NCBI GenBank assembly: GCA_037200975.1
Contig: JBBCGI010000001.1
Span: 3,989,716 to 4,053,715 of the forward strand
From: Pseudomonadota bacterium
GTDB taxonomy: Bacteria; Pseudomonadota; Gammaproteobacteria; Steroidobacterales; Steroidobacteraceae
DNA: 64,000 bases
Direction: 5' to 3'
In this document: piece by piece, positions 51,268 through 59,571 of the stretch
Numbering within the stretch: the first letter of the stretch is position 1
How the letters are laid out: each line of letters opens with the position of its first letter
Notes under the pieces: model-generated
What the model was told of the DNA's origin: nothing
The model's input: only the letters and a program-made list of their open reading frames with translations
The model's database searches: none
Program-made: the position numbers and the translations under genes

Positions 51268-52089
51268 GTGTCGATGACAGTCGATACGGTGCTCATCACC
51301 GGCGCATCCTCGGGGATAGGCGCCGGATTGGCGCGGGAGTTCGTGCGCCGTGGCAAACGTGTCGTGCTGGTCGCGCGGCGCGTCGAGCAACTGGAGGCGC
51401 TGGCCGCGGAGTTGCGCGCGGGCGGCGGTCAGGCGAGCGCGCATCGCGCGGACGTCACCCTCGACGGAGACATCGCGCGGGTCGTCGCTGAACTTGCCGC
51501 GCAGGGCGTCACTCCCCACATCGTGATCGCAAATGCCGGCTTCGGCGTCGTGGGCCGGGCGCAGACTCTCGAGCTCGCGGACTTTCAGCGGCAGTTCGAC
51601 ACCAATGTGTTCGGCGTGCTGCGGACGTTGCACGAGACCTTTCCGGCCCTGCGCGCCACGCGCGGCCGCTTCGTCATCATGGGCAGCGTGTCGGGACACC
51701 TGTCGGTGCCGGGCGGCGCGCCTTATGCGATGAGCAAATTCGCGGTGCGTGCGCTGGCGGAATCCCTGCATGGCGATCTGCGCTCCGCGGGCGTGGGTTG
51801 CACGCTGATCTCACCCGGCTTCGTGGATTCCGATATCCGCCGGGTCGACAACCGCGGCGGCTTCCATGCGCAGGCGAGCGATCCGATCCCGGCGTGGCTG
51901 CGCATGAAGACGGCGAAAGCCGCGCGCATCATGGCGCGCGGAATCCTGAGCGGCCGGCGCGAGGTCGTGGTCACGTTCCACGGCAAGGTCATCGTGTTCA
52001 TGGCGCGCCACCTTCCGCGTTTCACGCGGTTCCTGCTGGTGCGCGCCAATCGCGGTTCGCGGCCCGAGCCGAAACAGGGCGCTGGTTAG
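51268..52089 (+). CDS. Short-chain dehydrogenase/reductase (classical)
   Basis: The 273-residue Rossmann enzyme has TGASSGIG, IANAGFG, a catalytic Ser in MGSVSGHLS and the YAMSK pair, and ends in a basic C-terminal extension (RFTRFLLVRANRGS) that may bind the membrane, as in lipid-acting SDRs. The substrate is unknown. The start is GTG at 51268 or ATG at 51274. It follows the hypothetical gene at once. Confidence 0.92.
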   Translation: MSMTVDTVLITGASSGIGAGLAREFVRRGKRVVLVARRVEQLEALAAELRAGGGQASAHRADVTLDGDIARVVAELAAQGVTPHIVIANAGFGVVGRAQTLELADFQRQFDTNVFGVLRTLHETFPALRATRGRFVIMGSVSGHLSVPGGAPYAMSKFAVRALAESLHGDLRSAGVGCTLISPGFVDSDIRRVDNRGGFHAQASDPIPAWLRMKTAKAARIMARGILSGRREVVVTFHGKVIVFMARHLPRFTRFLLVRANRGSRPEPKQGAG

Positions 52090-52155
52090 TCGTTGGCGAA
52101 CGACGGGAGCCGGCGAACAAGATTGTAAAAGCGGGCCCGAGAGTTCGCCGCGTGC

Positions 52156-53856
52156 TCAATCGGCCTTCGCGACCTGCGGGATTTCCCGGCCCGCGAAGAA
52201 GATATGCGCCACCTTTGTGGCGCGGACCGTGTCGGCCGCAGTTTCCTTGGTGAACGCGCGGTCGAGCACGACGACGTCGGCGGCCTTGCCGGTCTCGAGC
52301 GAGCCGATCTCCGAATCCCGCCCGATGAGGCGGGCCGCGTTGATCGTGTACGCCGCCAGCATCTCATCGAGCGTGAGCGCTTCCTTGGCGTTGAGCGCGC
52401 CGCGCTCTGGTTTGCCGGGATTCATGCGCGATATCGCGTTGCCCATGGCTTCGAAAGGATTGAAAGACGACACGTCCCAGTCGCTGCCGCCGGCGATCAC
52501 CGCGTGGTTGTCGGCCAGCGAACGCGCCGGATACTGGCGGGCCATGCGCTCCGGGCCCAGCCATGGCGTCAACGCATCGATGCTGTAGTTGTCGGGCTGT
52601 GCCCACAGCAGCTGCAGGGACGCCAGCACATCGAGCGCCGCGAAACGCGGCAGATCGGCGGGGTCGATCAATTGCAGGTGCGCGATGCTGTAGAGCCGCT
52701 TCGATCCCGCGGCACGCGCGACGCCGAAGGCATCGAGCGACTCGCGTACGGCGGCGTCGCCGATCGCATGGATATGCACATTGAAGCCGTTGGCATCGGC
52801 CTGCTTGATGAACGCGGCCATCGCGTCGGGCGCGAGATACAGCTTGCCCTTGCTGGTGCCCGGGCTTCCGTCGGCCTTGTTGTAGGGCTCGAGCACGGCG
52901 GCGGTCTGCGTCGGGAATTCCAGCACGCCGTCGGCGAATAGTTTGATGAAGTCGGCGCGCACCAGGGGATCGTCGCCCAGCTGGGCGCGCAGGCTCGCGA
53001 GCCGCGCGAATTCGGCCGGGGTGTTGTCGCCGCTGCTCTCGAGCGCAATCGTGACGCGCGCGTCGAGTTGTTTGAGTTTCGCCAGGCTCGCGTAGGCGGC
53101 GACGGTCTCAGTGTCGGTATTCGCCTCGAGGTAGGCGGTGATGCCGGCCGCGTGCAGCTGCGGCAGGACCCAGCGCAGCTTCTCCAGCCGTTTCTCGGGC
53201 GTGGGCTGGTCCATCGCAGAGGTCACGAGGCCGACGGCTCCGTCGACCAGGAAACCCGTGGCGTCGCCCTTCGCGTCGCGCTCGATGCGGCCGTCGTCCG
53301 GGTTCGGTGTCTTGCGCGTGATCTTCGCGAGCTCCAGCGCGCGCGAGTTCACCCAGGCCGTGTGGCCGTCGGCGCCCCACAGGAACAGCGGCCGGTCGCG
53401 CACGATGGTGTCGAGCTGCTGCCGGGTCGCCTTGAATCCCGCCCCGTTCACGTCGGTGACGACCAGCCACCTGGAGTCCTTGTCCGCCGCGAAGCAGCCG
53501 CGGACCTTGTCGATGGCCTTGTCGATGGTGAGCTGCTCGTCTTCCAGACTGCAGCCGCCGCGCGCCAGCGCGCCTTCGGCGGCGTGGATGTGGCTGTCGA
53601 TGAGGCCGGGCAGCACCGTCGCGCCCGCGGCGTCTATCACCTTGGTGCCGGCGCCTATCCACTGCTTCGCACCGGCGTCGTCACCGACGAAGGCGATGCG
53701 GCCCGCGGACATGGCAAGCGCCGTGGCGATTGGTGCGGCGGGGTTCATCGTGCGTATATCGCCGTGCAGGATCACGATGTCGGCGGCCGGGTGGGGTGGC
53801 TTCGAATTGCAGGCCACCAAGGCGATGGCGGCGAGCAGCACGTAGGCGTATTTCAT
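52156..53856 (-). CDS. Amidohydrolase (YtcJ-like), predicted lipoprotein
   Basis: The 566-residue metallohydrolase has a lipoprotein signal (VLLAAIALVACNS, Cys16). The barrel motifs are GLIDSHIHAAEG (HxH), NVHIHAIGDAAVRESLDAF and SDWDVSSFNPFEAMGNAI, and the C-terminal composite domain has GSLETGKAADVVVLD. YtcJ-type members act on amides or carbamates, but the substrate is unknown. It is convergent with the SDR gene. The 72-base gap to the next gene downstream of its start is featureless. Confidence 0.92.
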   Translation of the reverse strand: MKYAYVLLAAIALVACNSKPPHPAADIVILHGDIRTMNPAAPIATALAMSAGRIAFVGDDAGAKQWIGAGTKVIDAAGATVLPGLIDSHIHAAEGALARGGCSLEDEQLTIDKAIDKVRGCFAADKDSRWLVVTDVNGAGFKATRQQLDTIVRDRPLFLWGADGHTAWVNSRALELAKITRKTPNPDDGRIERDAKGDATGFLVDGAVGLVTSAMDQPTPEKRLEKLRWVLPQLHAAGITAYLEANTDTETVAAYASLAKLKQLDARVTIALESSGDNTPAEFARLASLRAQLGDDPLVRADFIKLFADGVLEFPTQTAAVLEPYNKADGSPGTSKGKLYLAPDAMAAFIKQADANGFNVHIHAIGDAAVRESLDAFGVARAAGSKRLYSIAHLQLIDPADLPRFAALDVLASLQLLWAQPDNYSIDALTPWLGPERMARQYPARSLADNHAVIAGGSDWDVSSFNPFEAMGNAISRMNPGKPERGALNAKEALTLDEMLAAYTINAARLIGRDSEIGSLETGKAADVVVLDRAFTKETAADTVRATKVAHIFFAGREIPQVAKAD

Positions 53857-53928
53857 CTTGTCATGGTCCAGCGATGGAGGCTGGCCGGTTTATAGCAGGT
53901 CCGGCTGCACGGGGAAGCTCGTGGCGGT

Positions 53929-54552
53929 TCAGCCAGCTTCAACGATCGCCTTGAGCCGCTCGAGAGCCTCGCTCCAGGCGCGGCGATAACCATCGGCCTC
54001 GGCGCGGGTTTGCAGACGATCGATGCTCACCATCACCGTGCATTTCGGGCCGGTGCCGTCGAATTTGATTTCGACGGGGGTGGGAAGCGTGAGCCCTTCG
54101 TCCTCCGCGATGAGGCGAATGTTCTTGCCCGCCGTGACCTTCTTGATGGTGGCGCGGTTGCCGTCCGCGTTGCGCCAGTGGCCGCCGTCGACGAGTTTCA
54201 GGTCGTGCTTCGGACCGAACCACTGGTCGAGGGCCTTGGCGGTCGCGAAGGCCGCGAAACATTTCGCCGGGCTCGCCTTGATGCTCTTGGTCGGGCAGAT
54301 GGCGAAGCCTTTCGGCTTGCCGTCCCTGGCGAGATCGCCACGCGCGATCTCGTATTCATTGACGATGGTCGTCACCCACCAGGCGTCGGCGACCTTCTGG
54401 TCGTCGCGCATCCAGACGCTCAAGGCACGGCGGCCGGGCGCGACACCGCCGTTCTTGTCGAGCGCCTTGAACCACTCGGCGAGCGTCTTGCCGGTGGCTT
54501 CTTTGCACGAAGCCTCGCTCACCGCGTGGTCGGATTTGCGTTCGACCTTCAT
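53929..54552 (-). CDS. DUF4287 + SRPBCC (AHSA1-like) fusion protein
   Basis: The 207-residue protein starts with a 60-residue DUF4287-like region (SEASCKEATGKTLAEWFKAL, WWVTTIVNEYEIARG). An SRPBCC/activator-of-Hsp90-like domain follows (ASPAKCFAAFATAKALDQWF, KHDLKLVDGGHWRN, TVMVSIDRLQTRAEADGYRR). SRPBCC proteins bind hydrophobic ligands. No enzymatic residue is evident. The ATG at 54552 (MKVERKSDHA) overlaps the next gene by 4 bases. Confidence 0.85.
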   Translation of the reverse strand: MKVERKSDHAVSEASCKEATGKTLAEWFKALDKNGGVAPGRRALSVWMRDDQKVADAWWVTTIVNEYEIARGDLARDGKPKGFAICPTKSIKASPAKCFAAFATAKALDQWFGPKHDLKLVDGGHWRNADGNRATIKKVTAGKNIRLIAEDEGLTLPTPVEIKFDGTGPKCTVMVSIDRLQTRAEADGYRRAWSEALERLKAIVEAG

Positions 54553-54977
54553 GGGCAGGGAAGTTGCGCGCAATCCTTGCAAGGCAGCAACGCGAGCACC
54601 AGGCCGATGATGGTGAACTGCAGCGTGTGATAACCGCCGTTGATCAGGAACAGCTTGAAGCTGCGGCGCTCGAATAGATAGTTGATGCCGAAGCTGCCGG
54701 CGACCCACAGCAGGCCCGCGGAGAAGCCCACGGCCGTGCCGAAGATCACGTTCGGCCGCGGCCCGAGGAAATTCGCGAAATTCCACGCGGCCAGGAGTGC
54801 GAGCACGAGCGTGGCACCCAGCCGCACGGCGGCGCTGCCGCTTCTGACCTGTTCGTCGCTGAGCCCCGCTTCGCGTTGCCAGGCCTTGCCGAACAGGACC
54901 GGGGAATACCACAGACCGCCGAGCAGGAAACACGCGACGGCCGCGGCGACGACGGCGAGATAGTTGATTTCAGGCAT
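54549..54977 (-). CDS. DUF1761 membrane protein
   Basis: This 142-residue four-helix membrane protein begins INYLAVVAAAVACFLLGGLWYSP, the DUF1761 signature (LGxLWYSPxxFGKxW), continuing FGKAWQREAG. The function is unknown. It is co-transcribed with the DUF4287-SRPBCC gene and preceded by a palindromic repeat. Confidence 0.88.
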   Translation of the reverse strand: MPEINYLAVVAAAVACFLLGGLWYSPVLFGKAWQREAGLSDEQVRSGSAAVRLGATLVLALLAAWNFANFLGPRPNVIFGTAVGFSAGLLWVAGSFGINYLFERRSFKLFLINGGYHTLQFTIIGLVLALLPCKDCAQLPCP

Positions 54978-55043
54978 GGAGCCTCCCTTTTGTTGTGGAG
55001 AGATTCTGCCCGCCGTCCGCCGGCCCGTCTTGGAAAAATGGGA

Positions 55044-55144
55044 AAAGGGGACATGCCTATTTTCGGAGATGACACATTCCTCATTTCGCCCTGTGCCAGG
55101 AAATGAGGAATGTCCCCAGCTCCAAAAATAGGCATGTCCCCTTT
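55044..55144. repeat. Imperfect long inverted repeat, family B
   Basis: Arms 55044-55087 and 55100-55144 match over about 45 bases with a few mismatches and one indel, around a 12-base loop. The arm starts AAAGGGGACATGCCTATTTT and ends CATTCCTCATTTC. The right arm overlaps the last bases of the AraC gene. It lies upstream of the DUF1761 gene. Its sequence is unrelated to family A. Confidence 0.9.
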
Positions 55145-56024
55145 ACCGGATGACGACGCTTTGGGAGTCGGGGCGGTCGCGGCGTGCCAGCTCGGCGGGC
55201 GAGAAGCCGGTGAAACGGCGGAATTCGTTGATGAGATGCGACTGGTCGTAGTAGCCGCATTGCTCGGCCAGCGCGGCCCAGGGCACATGTCCGTCGGCCG
55301 TATTGAGCAAAACCAGCGCGCCGCGAAATCTATGCACGCGCGCCAATGCCTTCGGCGTCAAACCCACCTGCTGCTGAAATAGATTGCCGAGGTGTTTGCG
55401 CGTGAAGCCGGTCTGCGTCGCGAGATCCTCGATGGAGATGCGACCGCCGCTGGCCGCGATGCGATCAACCGCCCAGCGCACGGCTGGATGGACGATGGTG
55501 CGCGGCTTGAGCCGGGCGAGCAGCCAGCGCTCGACACAGCGGAAGCGCGCTTCGAGCGACGGCGTGTTCAGCAGCCGCTCGCGCAGGCGCAACGCGCCGT
55601 CGCCGAGCGCATCGGCCAACGCGATGATGCGATCCGACAGGCCATCCATGCGTTCGCCGAGCCACGGAAAGGTGCCGCGCGCGGTGAACGCCACACCTAA
55701 CAAGGCATTGCCGTGCGGTGCCTCGGTGTCGATCGGCCCCTGGTGCAGGCCCGAGTACCACACGTCCACGAATGGCACGCGATTCTCGGGCGGCCCGGGC
55801 TCGATGCGATACTGCGGTGGACCGAGATTGATCAGCAGCTGGCTCTGCCCCGAGGGCAGGATGCGGTCACGTTGATAGGCGGTCTTGCCTTCGCCGAACC
55901 ACATGCTCGCGACGATTTCCGCGAGGCGTGGGTCGGTCTGCCAGACACTCACGCTCCAGTGCCCGATGGACGACTGGTGCGTGAATGTCTGCAGCCGCGG
56001 GTTCAGTCGTTGGTCCAGATCCAC
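55143..56024 (-). CDS. AraC-family transcriptional regulator
   Basis: The 293-residue regulator has a sensor domain (SVWQTDPRLAEIVASMWFGEG, RILPSGQSQLLINLGPPQYR, in parts) and a C-terminal double HTH: LATQTGFTRKHLGNLFQQ and ALAEQCGYYDQSHLINEFRRF, the AraC signature. The start is uncertain: GTG at 56024 or GTG at 56084, and both overlap the end of the esterase gene on the same strand. Control of the neighbouring polysaccharide genes is plausible but unproven. Its stop lies in the family B inverted repeat. Confidence 0.88.
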   Translation of the reverse strand: MDLDQRLNPRLQTFTHQSSIGHWSVSVWQTDPRLAEIVASMWFGEGKTAYQRDRILPSGQSQLLINLGPPQYRIEPGPPENRVPFVDVWYSGLHQGPIDTEAPHGNALLGVAFTARGTFPWLGERMDGLSDRIIALADALGDGALRLRERLLNTPSLEARFRCVERWLLARLKPRTIVHPAVRWAVDRIAASGGRISIEDLATQTGFTRKHLGNLFQQQVGLTPKALARVHRFRGALVLLNTADGHVPWAALAEQCGYYDQSHLINEFRRFTGFSPAELARRDRPDSQSVVIR

Positions 56025-57790
56025 CTGAGGATCTCGGGCAGCAACACGCCGCCATGGGCATCCGAATGCGCGCCGTCGCCCCACTGGTGGCGCACCTCGT
56101 AACGCGCGCCGAGCGCCTTGTCCTTGTCCGCCTTGGCGTTCGCGTACTCGAATGCCGACAACATCTGCTGGTTCGCCAGGAACCAGCTGCCGTGTTCGTT
56201 CGACAGGTCGTGTTCGCCATCCTGTAGATAGATGCGGATCGGCTTGATCGGATTCTTGCGGATCAACGTGGGATACAGATCGCCGCCCGGCACCATGGGT
56301 TTGCCGTCGGCGGCCGGAATGTAGCCGATCGACGTGTAACTGCCGATCATGCTGATCACGCGACGGAACACATCCGGCCGCTGCCAGGCCACCGTGAACG
56401 CGCAGATCGCGCCGCTCGACGTGCCGCCGATCACGCGTTTTTCCGGGTCGTTGGTCAGGTTGTATTTCTTGCCGACCTCGGGAAGCATCTCGTCGATCAG
56501 GAACCGCGCATACGTATCGTCGAGCGCGTCGTATTCCTCCTTGCGATGATCCGGATTCTTCATGTCGAGATCGGTGGGATAGGTCTCGCTGAGATTCCCC
56601 GGCGTGATGAAGATTCCGATCGTCACCGGCATCTGGCCCTTCCCGATGAGGTTCTCCATCACCTGCGGCACGCGCAGCGAACCGTTCGGATTCGTCGCGC
56701 GCTGGCCATCCTGGAACACCAGCACGTTCGCGGGTTTCTTCGGGTTGTACTGCGCCGGCACCCAGATCCAGTACCGCCGTACCGTGCCCGCGATGATCTT
56801 GCTGCGGAATTCGAATGGACCTTCGAGGCGGCCCTTCGGGATGCCTTCCTGCGGCAGCGAATCGGCCGTCAGCGCGTATTCACCGGCGCGGCGCATGAGC
56901 GGCTTAACGCCGTCGGCGAACTTGCAGTCCTCGGGGACAGGCTTGATGTAGTAGCTCTTGTAGTTAGCCGCCGCCTTGTCCATGCAGCCGGCGAGGTTGA
57001 GGATCTCCACCTTGCGGAAGTCGATCGGGTGCGACTCGCTCTGCAGCGAGATATAGCCGCTGTCGATCAGCGTGCCATCGGGCTTGGTGGTCGAGTTGTA
57101 CCCATCGACGGCGCCGCCGCCGTACTGCGGCAGCTCGTAGCGCAACACTTCCTTGCCGTTCACGAAATGCGTGATGGTTCCGGAGCCATGCACTTCGAAT
57201 TCCGCGCGCACCCATTGATCGCCATCGAACGTGGGCGAGGTGGAGTTGAGGCAATGATCCTTGTAGAGCGCGCCCTCGAAGACGATCTCGGTGCCCGGGC
57301 TGCACATGTTGGCCGTCGAGCGGGGCTTGCCGTCGCTGTTGCCACCCAGCAATTGCCCTTCGACCGAGATCGGGAAGGTCTGATCGCGCGGCATGGTGCG
57401 CGGATCCGGAGAATGCAGCATGGCACCGCTGTTGCGCAGCGCCCAGGCCGGGCCGCCGGGAACCTGTTCGCCGACGAAGCGATATTCGACCACCAGGCGG
57501 TAGTAAGAGAACGGATCCTTGTAGAAGAGGTGTCCGAACTGGTTGTCGAAGGTCGGATATTTCTTCTTGTCGTAACGCACTTCGAGCAAACCATTCTCGA
57601 CGCGGAACGTGTTGGCGAAATTGTCGCCGACTTCGTGTTTGGCGATCTTCGGCGTCCAGCCGGCGAGGTCCTTGCCGTTGAACATCACGATCCAGTCCTG
57701 TTTGTCCGCATCCGGATTGGCCACCGGTGTCTGGGCGGATGCGGAGTTGATCAGGGCGAACGCGCAGAGCGCGAGAAATCTGTTACGCAT
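56003..57790 (-). CDS. Secreted DUF1080 + feruloyl-esterase-like fusion
   Basis: The 595-residue exported protein has a signal peptide (NRFLALCAFALINSASAQ). The first domain (about 30-270) is a DUF1080/LamG-like glycan-related fold (DWIVMFNGKDLAGWTP, GPAWALRNSGAMLHSP, VNGKEVLRYELPQYGG). The second (about 320-590) is an esterase of the Fes/feruloyl-esterase type with the nucleophile elbow GGTSSGAICAF, an Asp in IYLQDGEHDLS and the terminal His in WGDGAHSDAHGG. It probably acts on ester-decorated polysaccharides such as feruloylated xylan. The ATG at 57790 has AGGAAG upstream. Confidence 0.85.
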   Translation of the reverse strand: MRNRFLALCAFALINSASAQTPVANPDADKQDWIVMFNGKDLAGWTPKIAKHEVGDNFANTFRVENGLLEVRYDKKKYPTFDNQFGHLFYKDPFSYYRLVVEYRFVGEQVPGGPAWALRNSGAMLHSPDPRTMPRDQTFPISVEGQLLGGNSDGKPRSTANMCSPGTEIVFEGALYKDHCLNSTSPTFDGDQWVRAEFEVHGSGTITHFVNGKEVLRYELPQYGGGAVDGYNSTTKPDGTLIDSGYISLQSESHPIDFRKVEILNLAGCMDKAAANYKSYYIKPVPEDCKFADGVKPLMRRAGEYALTADSLPQEGIPKGRLEGPFEFRSKIIAGTVRRYWIWVPAQYNPKKPANVLVFQDGQRATNPNGSLRVPQVMENLIGKGQMPVTIGIFITPGNLSETYPTDLDMKNPDHRKEEYDALDDTYARFLIDEMLPEVGKKYNLTNDPEKRVIGGTSSGAICAFTVAWQRPDVFRRVISMIGSYTSIGYIPAADGKPMVPGGDLYPTLIRKNPIKPIRIYLQDGEHDLSNEHGSWFLANQQMLSAFEYANAKADKDKALGARYEVRHQWGDGAHSDAHGGVLLPEILRWIWTND

Positions 57791-57848
57791 TTTTCTTCCT
57801 GTCTTGCGAAGGGGGCGTGACACGGGCCCGGCGCGGTCGCCGCTGTGT

Positions 57849-58370
57849 TCAGCCATCCTCAGGCCGGGCTGGCGTCGCGAGTATGCGCTGATAGAACGCG
57901 AGGTCCAGCCAGCGCCCGAACTTGAAACCCGATTGTTTGACGGTGCCGCAGTGAGTGAAACCGAGCCGCTCGTGCAGCCTGATGCTGACGGCATTCGAGG
58001 CGTCGATGCCGCCGACCAGCACGTGGAAGTCCTGCGCTTGCGCGGCCTCCACGATGGCTTCGAGCAAAGCCCGCCCCACGCCCTGGCCGCGAAACCGTGT
58101 GTCGACGTACACGGAATGCTCGACCGTGTACTTGTACGCCGGCCGCTCGCGAAACTGTCCATAACTCGCGAAGCCCAGCAACTCACCTGCATCGCTCTCT
58201 GCGCCGATGACCGGATAGAGTTTCGCCGCCTTGCCGGCGAACCAGCGGGCCATGTCCGCGTCGGTGCGCAGCTGGTAGTCGTACAACGCCGTGGAATTCG
58301 CGATCGCTTCGTTGAAGATCGCGAGGATGGCGGCGGAATGACGCTGCGGTTCGCAGCGGACGAGTTTCAT
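57849..58370 (-). CDS. GNAT N-acetyltransferase (MnaT/phosphinothricin-acetyltransferase-like)
   Basis: The 173-residue cytosolic enzyme has the acetyl-CoA motif RFRGQGVGRALLEAIVEA, preceded by a strand YTVEHSVYVD, and HVLVGGIDASNAVSIRLHERLGF (in parts), typical of YncA/Pat-type N-acetyltransferases of amino acids or herbicide-like substrates. The start is ATG at 58370. The longer open frame upstream lacks family similarity. It lies between the esterase and the GH10 genes. Confidence 0.9.
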   Translation of the reverse strand: MKLVRCEPQRHSAAILAIFNEAIANSTALYDYQLRTDADMARWFAGKAAKLYPVIGAESDAGELLGFASYGQFRERPAYKYTVEHSVYVDTRFRGQGVGRALLEAIVEAAQAQDFHVLVGGIDASNAVSIRLHERLGFTHCGTVKQSGFKFGRWLDLAFYQRILATPARPEDG

Positions 58371-58395
58371 GCGCCCATCTTCAATTGAGAATGAC

Positions 58396-59568
58396 TCATG
58401 CGGGAATGCCGGCGATCGTCGCGGGCTTGCGTAGCGGTGCGGCGCGGAACGCGGCGGCGATCGCGCCGCGCAGCGGCTTCGATAGATAGTGGTTGTCGTA
58501 GGGAGTCGGGCGCTTGGGCATCCCATCCTTGCGCGGCGTGCGGCCCTGCAGCCACGAGTGGCTGTCGACGAGACCCCAGCACATCACCACGTTCACCTGT
58601 TTGAACGACAAGGTGAGATCGAGAAATGCGCGGCCGAGCGCCGCGACCTGTTTGTCGCGCGCGCCGAAATCCGCGGGCAGCGTCGCATCGTGGACGTCGA
58701 ACTCGGTGATCGCGAGCGAATAACCCATGCCCGTCACATCTTCGAGAAACTTGCGCCAGGCCTTTTCATCGCGCGCGTCGAACACGCGGTTCGCATTGTT
58801 GGCCTGGTTCCCGCAGCCGATGTGTGCCTGGATTCCGAGCGTATTGACGGGCACGCCGGTCTTGCGGAAGCGTTCGAGCAGGTGCAACACGCCGTTGCGA
58901 TGCGCGGCGCTGTCGGGTTCCCAGCCCATGTAATCGTTGTAGACCAGCTCGGTTCCGGGCAACGCCGCGCGCGCGGCGCGAAACGCCGTCTGCAAAACCT
59001 TGTCAGGCGAACCCATCGCCTTCGACAACATCGTCTCGCGCATCTCGCCGGTGACGTTGTCGACGGCTTCGTTCACGACGTCCCACGAGACGATGCGTGT
59101 GCCGAAAAACGTGCAGGTCCTGGTGATGTGTTCGGTGAGCAGCGCCTCGGCGGCCTTGGCCGGCTCGGCGCCGAAGTCGTAATCGTCAAGCCATTTCGGC
59201 AACCAGCGCGGGTGATGCCACAGCAGGCAATGGCCACGCGTGAGCATCCTGTTCGACTCGGCGAAGGCCAGCAGTGTTTCGGCGCGTTCGAATTGAAAGT
59301 CGCCCGGCGCCGGCTGGATCGACGGCATCTTCAACGCGTTCTCCGGAACGATGACGCCGCATTGCGAGCGCACCAGTTCCAGATATCGCGGATCCGCGAG
59401 GCCACGCCCGCCGAGCGCGGCGCCGAAGTGCAGGCCTTTGGCGTGCGCCAGGGATTCGAGCGAGTCCGCGCCGGACTCGGACACGAGATCTTCGGCGCGC
59501 AACGGTACGGCGCCGAGTCCCGCCGACAAACCGGCCCCAAGAATTTCGCGGCGCGACCAGTTCGGCAT
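58396..59568 (-). CDS. GH10 endo-beta-1,4-xylanase, Tat-exported
   Basis: The 390-residue enzyme has a twin-arginine signal (WSRREILGAGLSAGLGA). The barrel contains RGHCLLWHHPRWLP, WDVVNEAVDN with the acid/base Glu, and LAITEFDVHD with the nucleophile Glu, plus MCWGLVDSHSWLQ. It cleaves xylan backbones. No CBM is fused. It lies next to the feruloyl-esterase fusion, with a GNAT gene between, forming a small hemicellulose unit. Confidence 0.95.
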   Translation of the reverse strand: MPNWSRREILGAGLSAGLGAVPLRAEDLVSESGADSLESLAHAKGLHFGAALGGRGLADPRYLELVRSQCGVIVPENALKMPSIQPAPGDFQFERAETLLAFAESNRMLTRGHCLLWHHPRWLPKWLDDYDFGAEPAKAAEALLTEHITRTCTFFGTRIVSWDVVNEAVDNVTGEMRETMLSKAMGSPDKVLQTAFRAARAALPGTELVYNDYMGWEPDSAAHRNGVLHLLERFRKTGVPVNTLGIQAHIGCGNQANNANRVFDARDEKAWRKFLEDVTGMGYSLAITEFDVHDATLPADFGARDKQVAALGRAFLDLTLSFKQVNVVMCWGLVDSHSWLQGRTPRKDGMPKRPTPYDNHYLSKPLRGAIAAAFRAAPLRKPATIAGIPA

Positions 59569-59571
59569 CGT

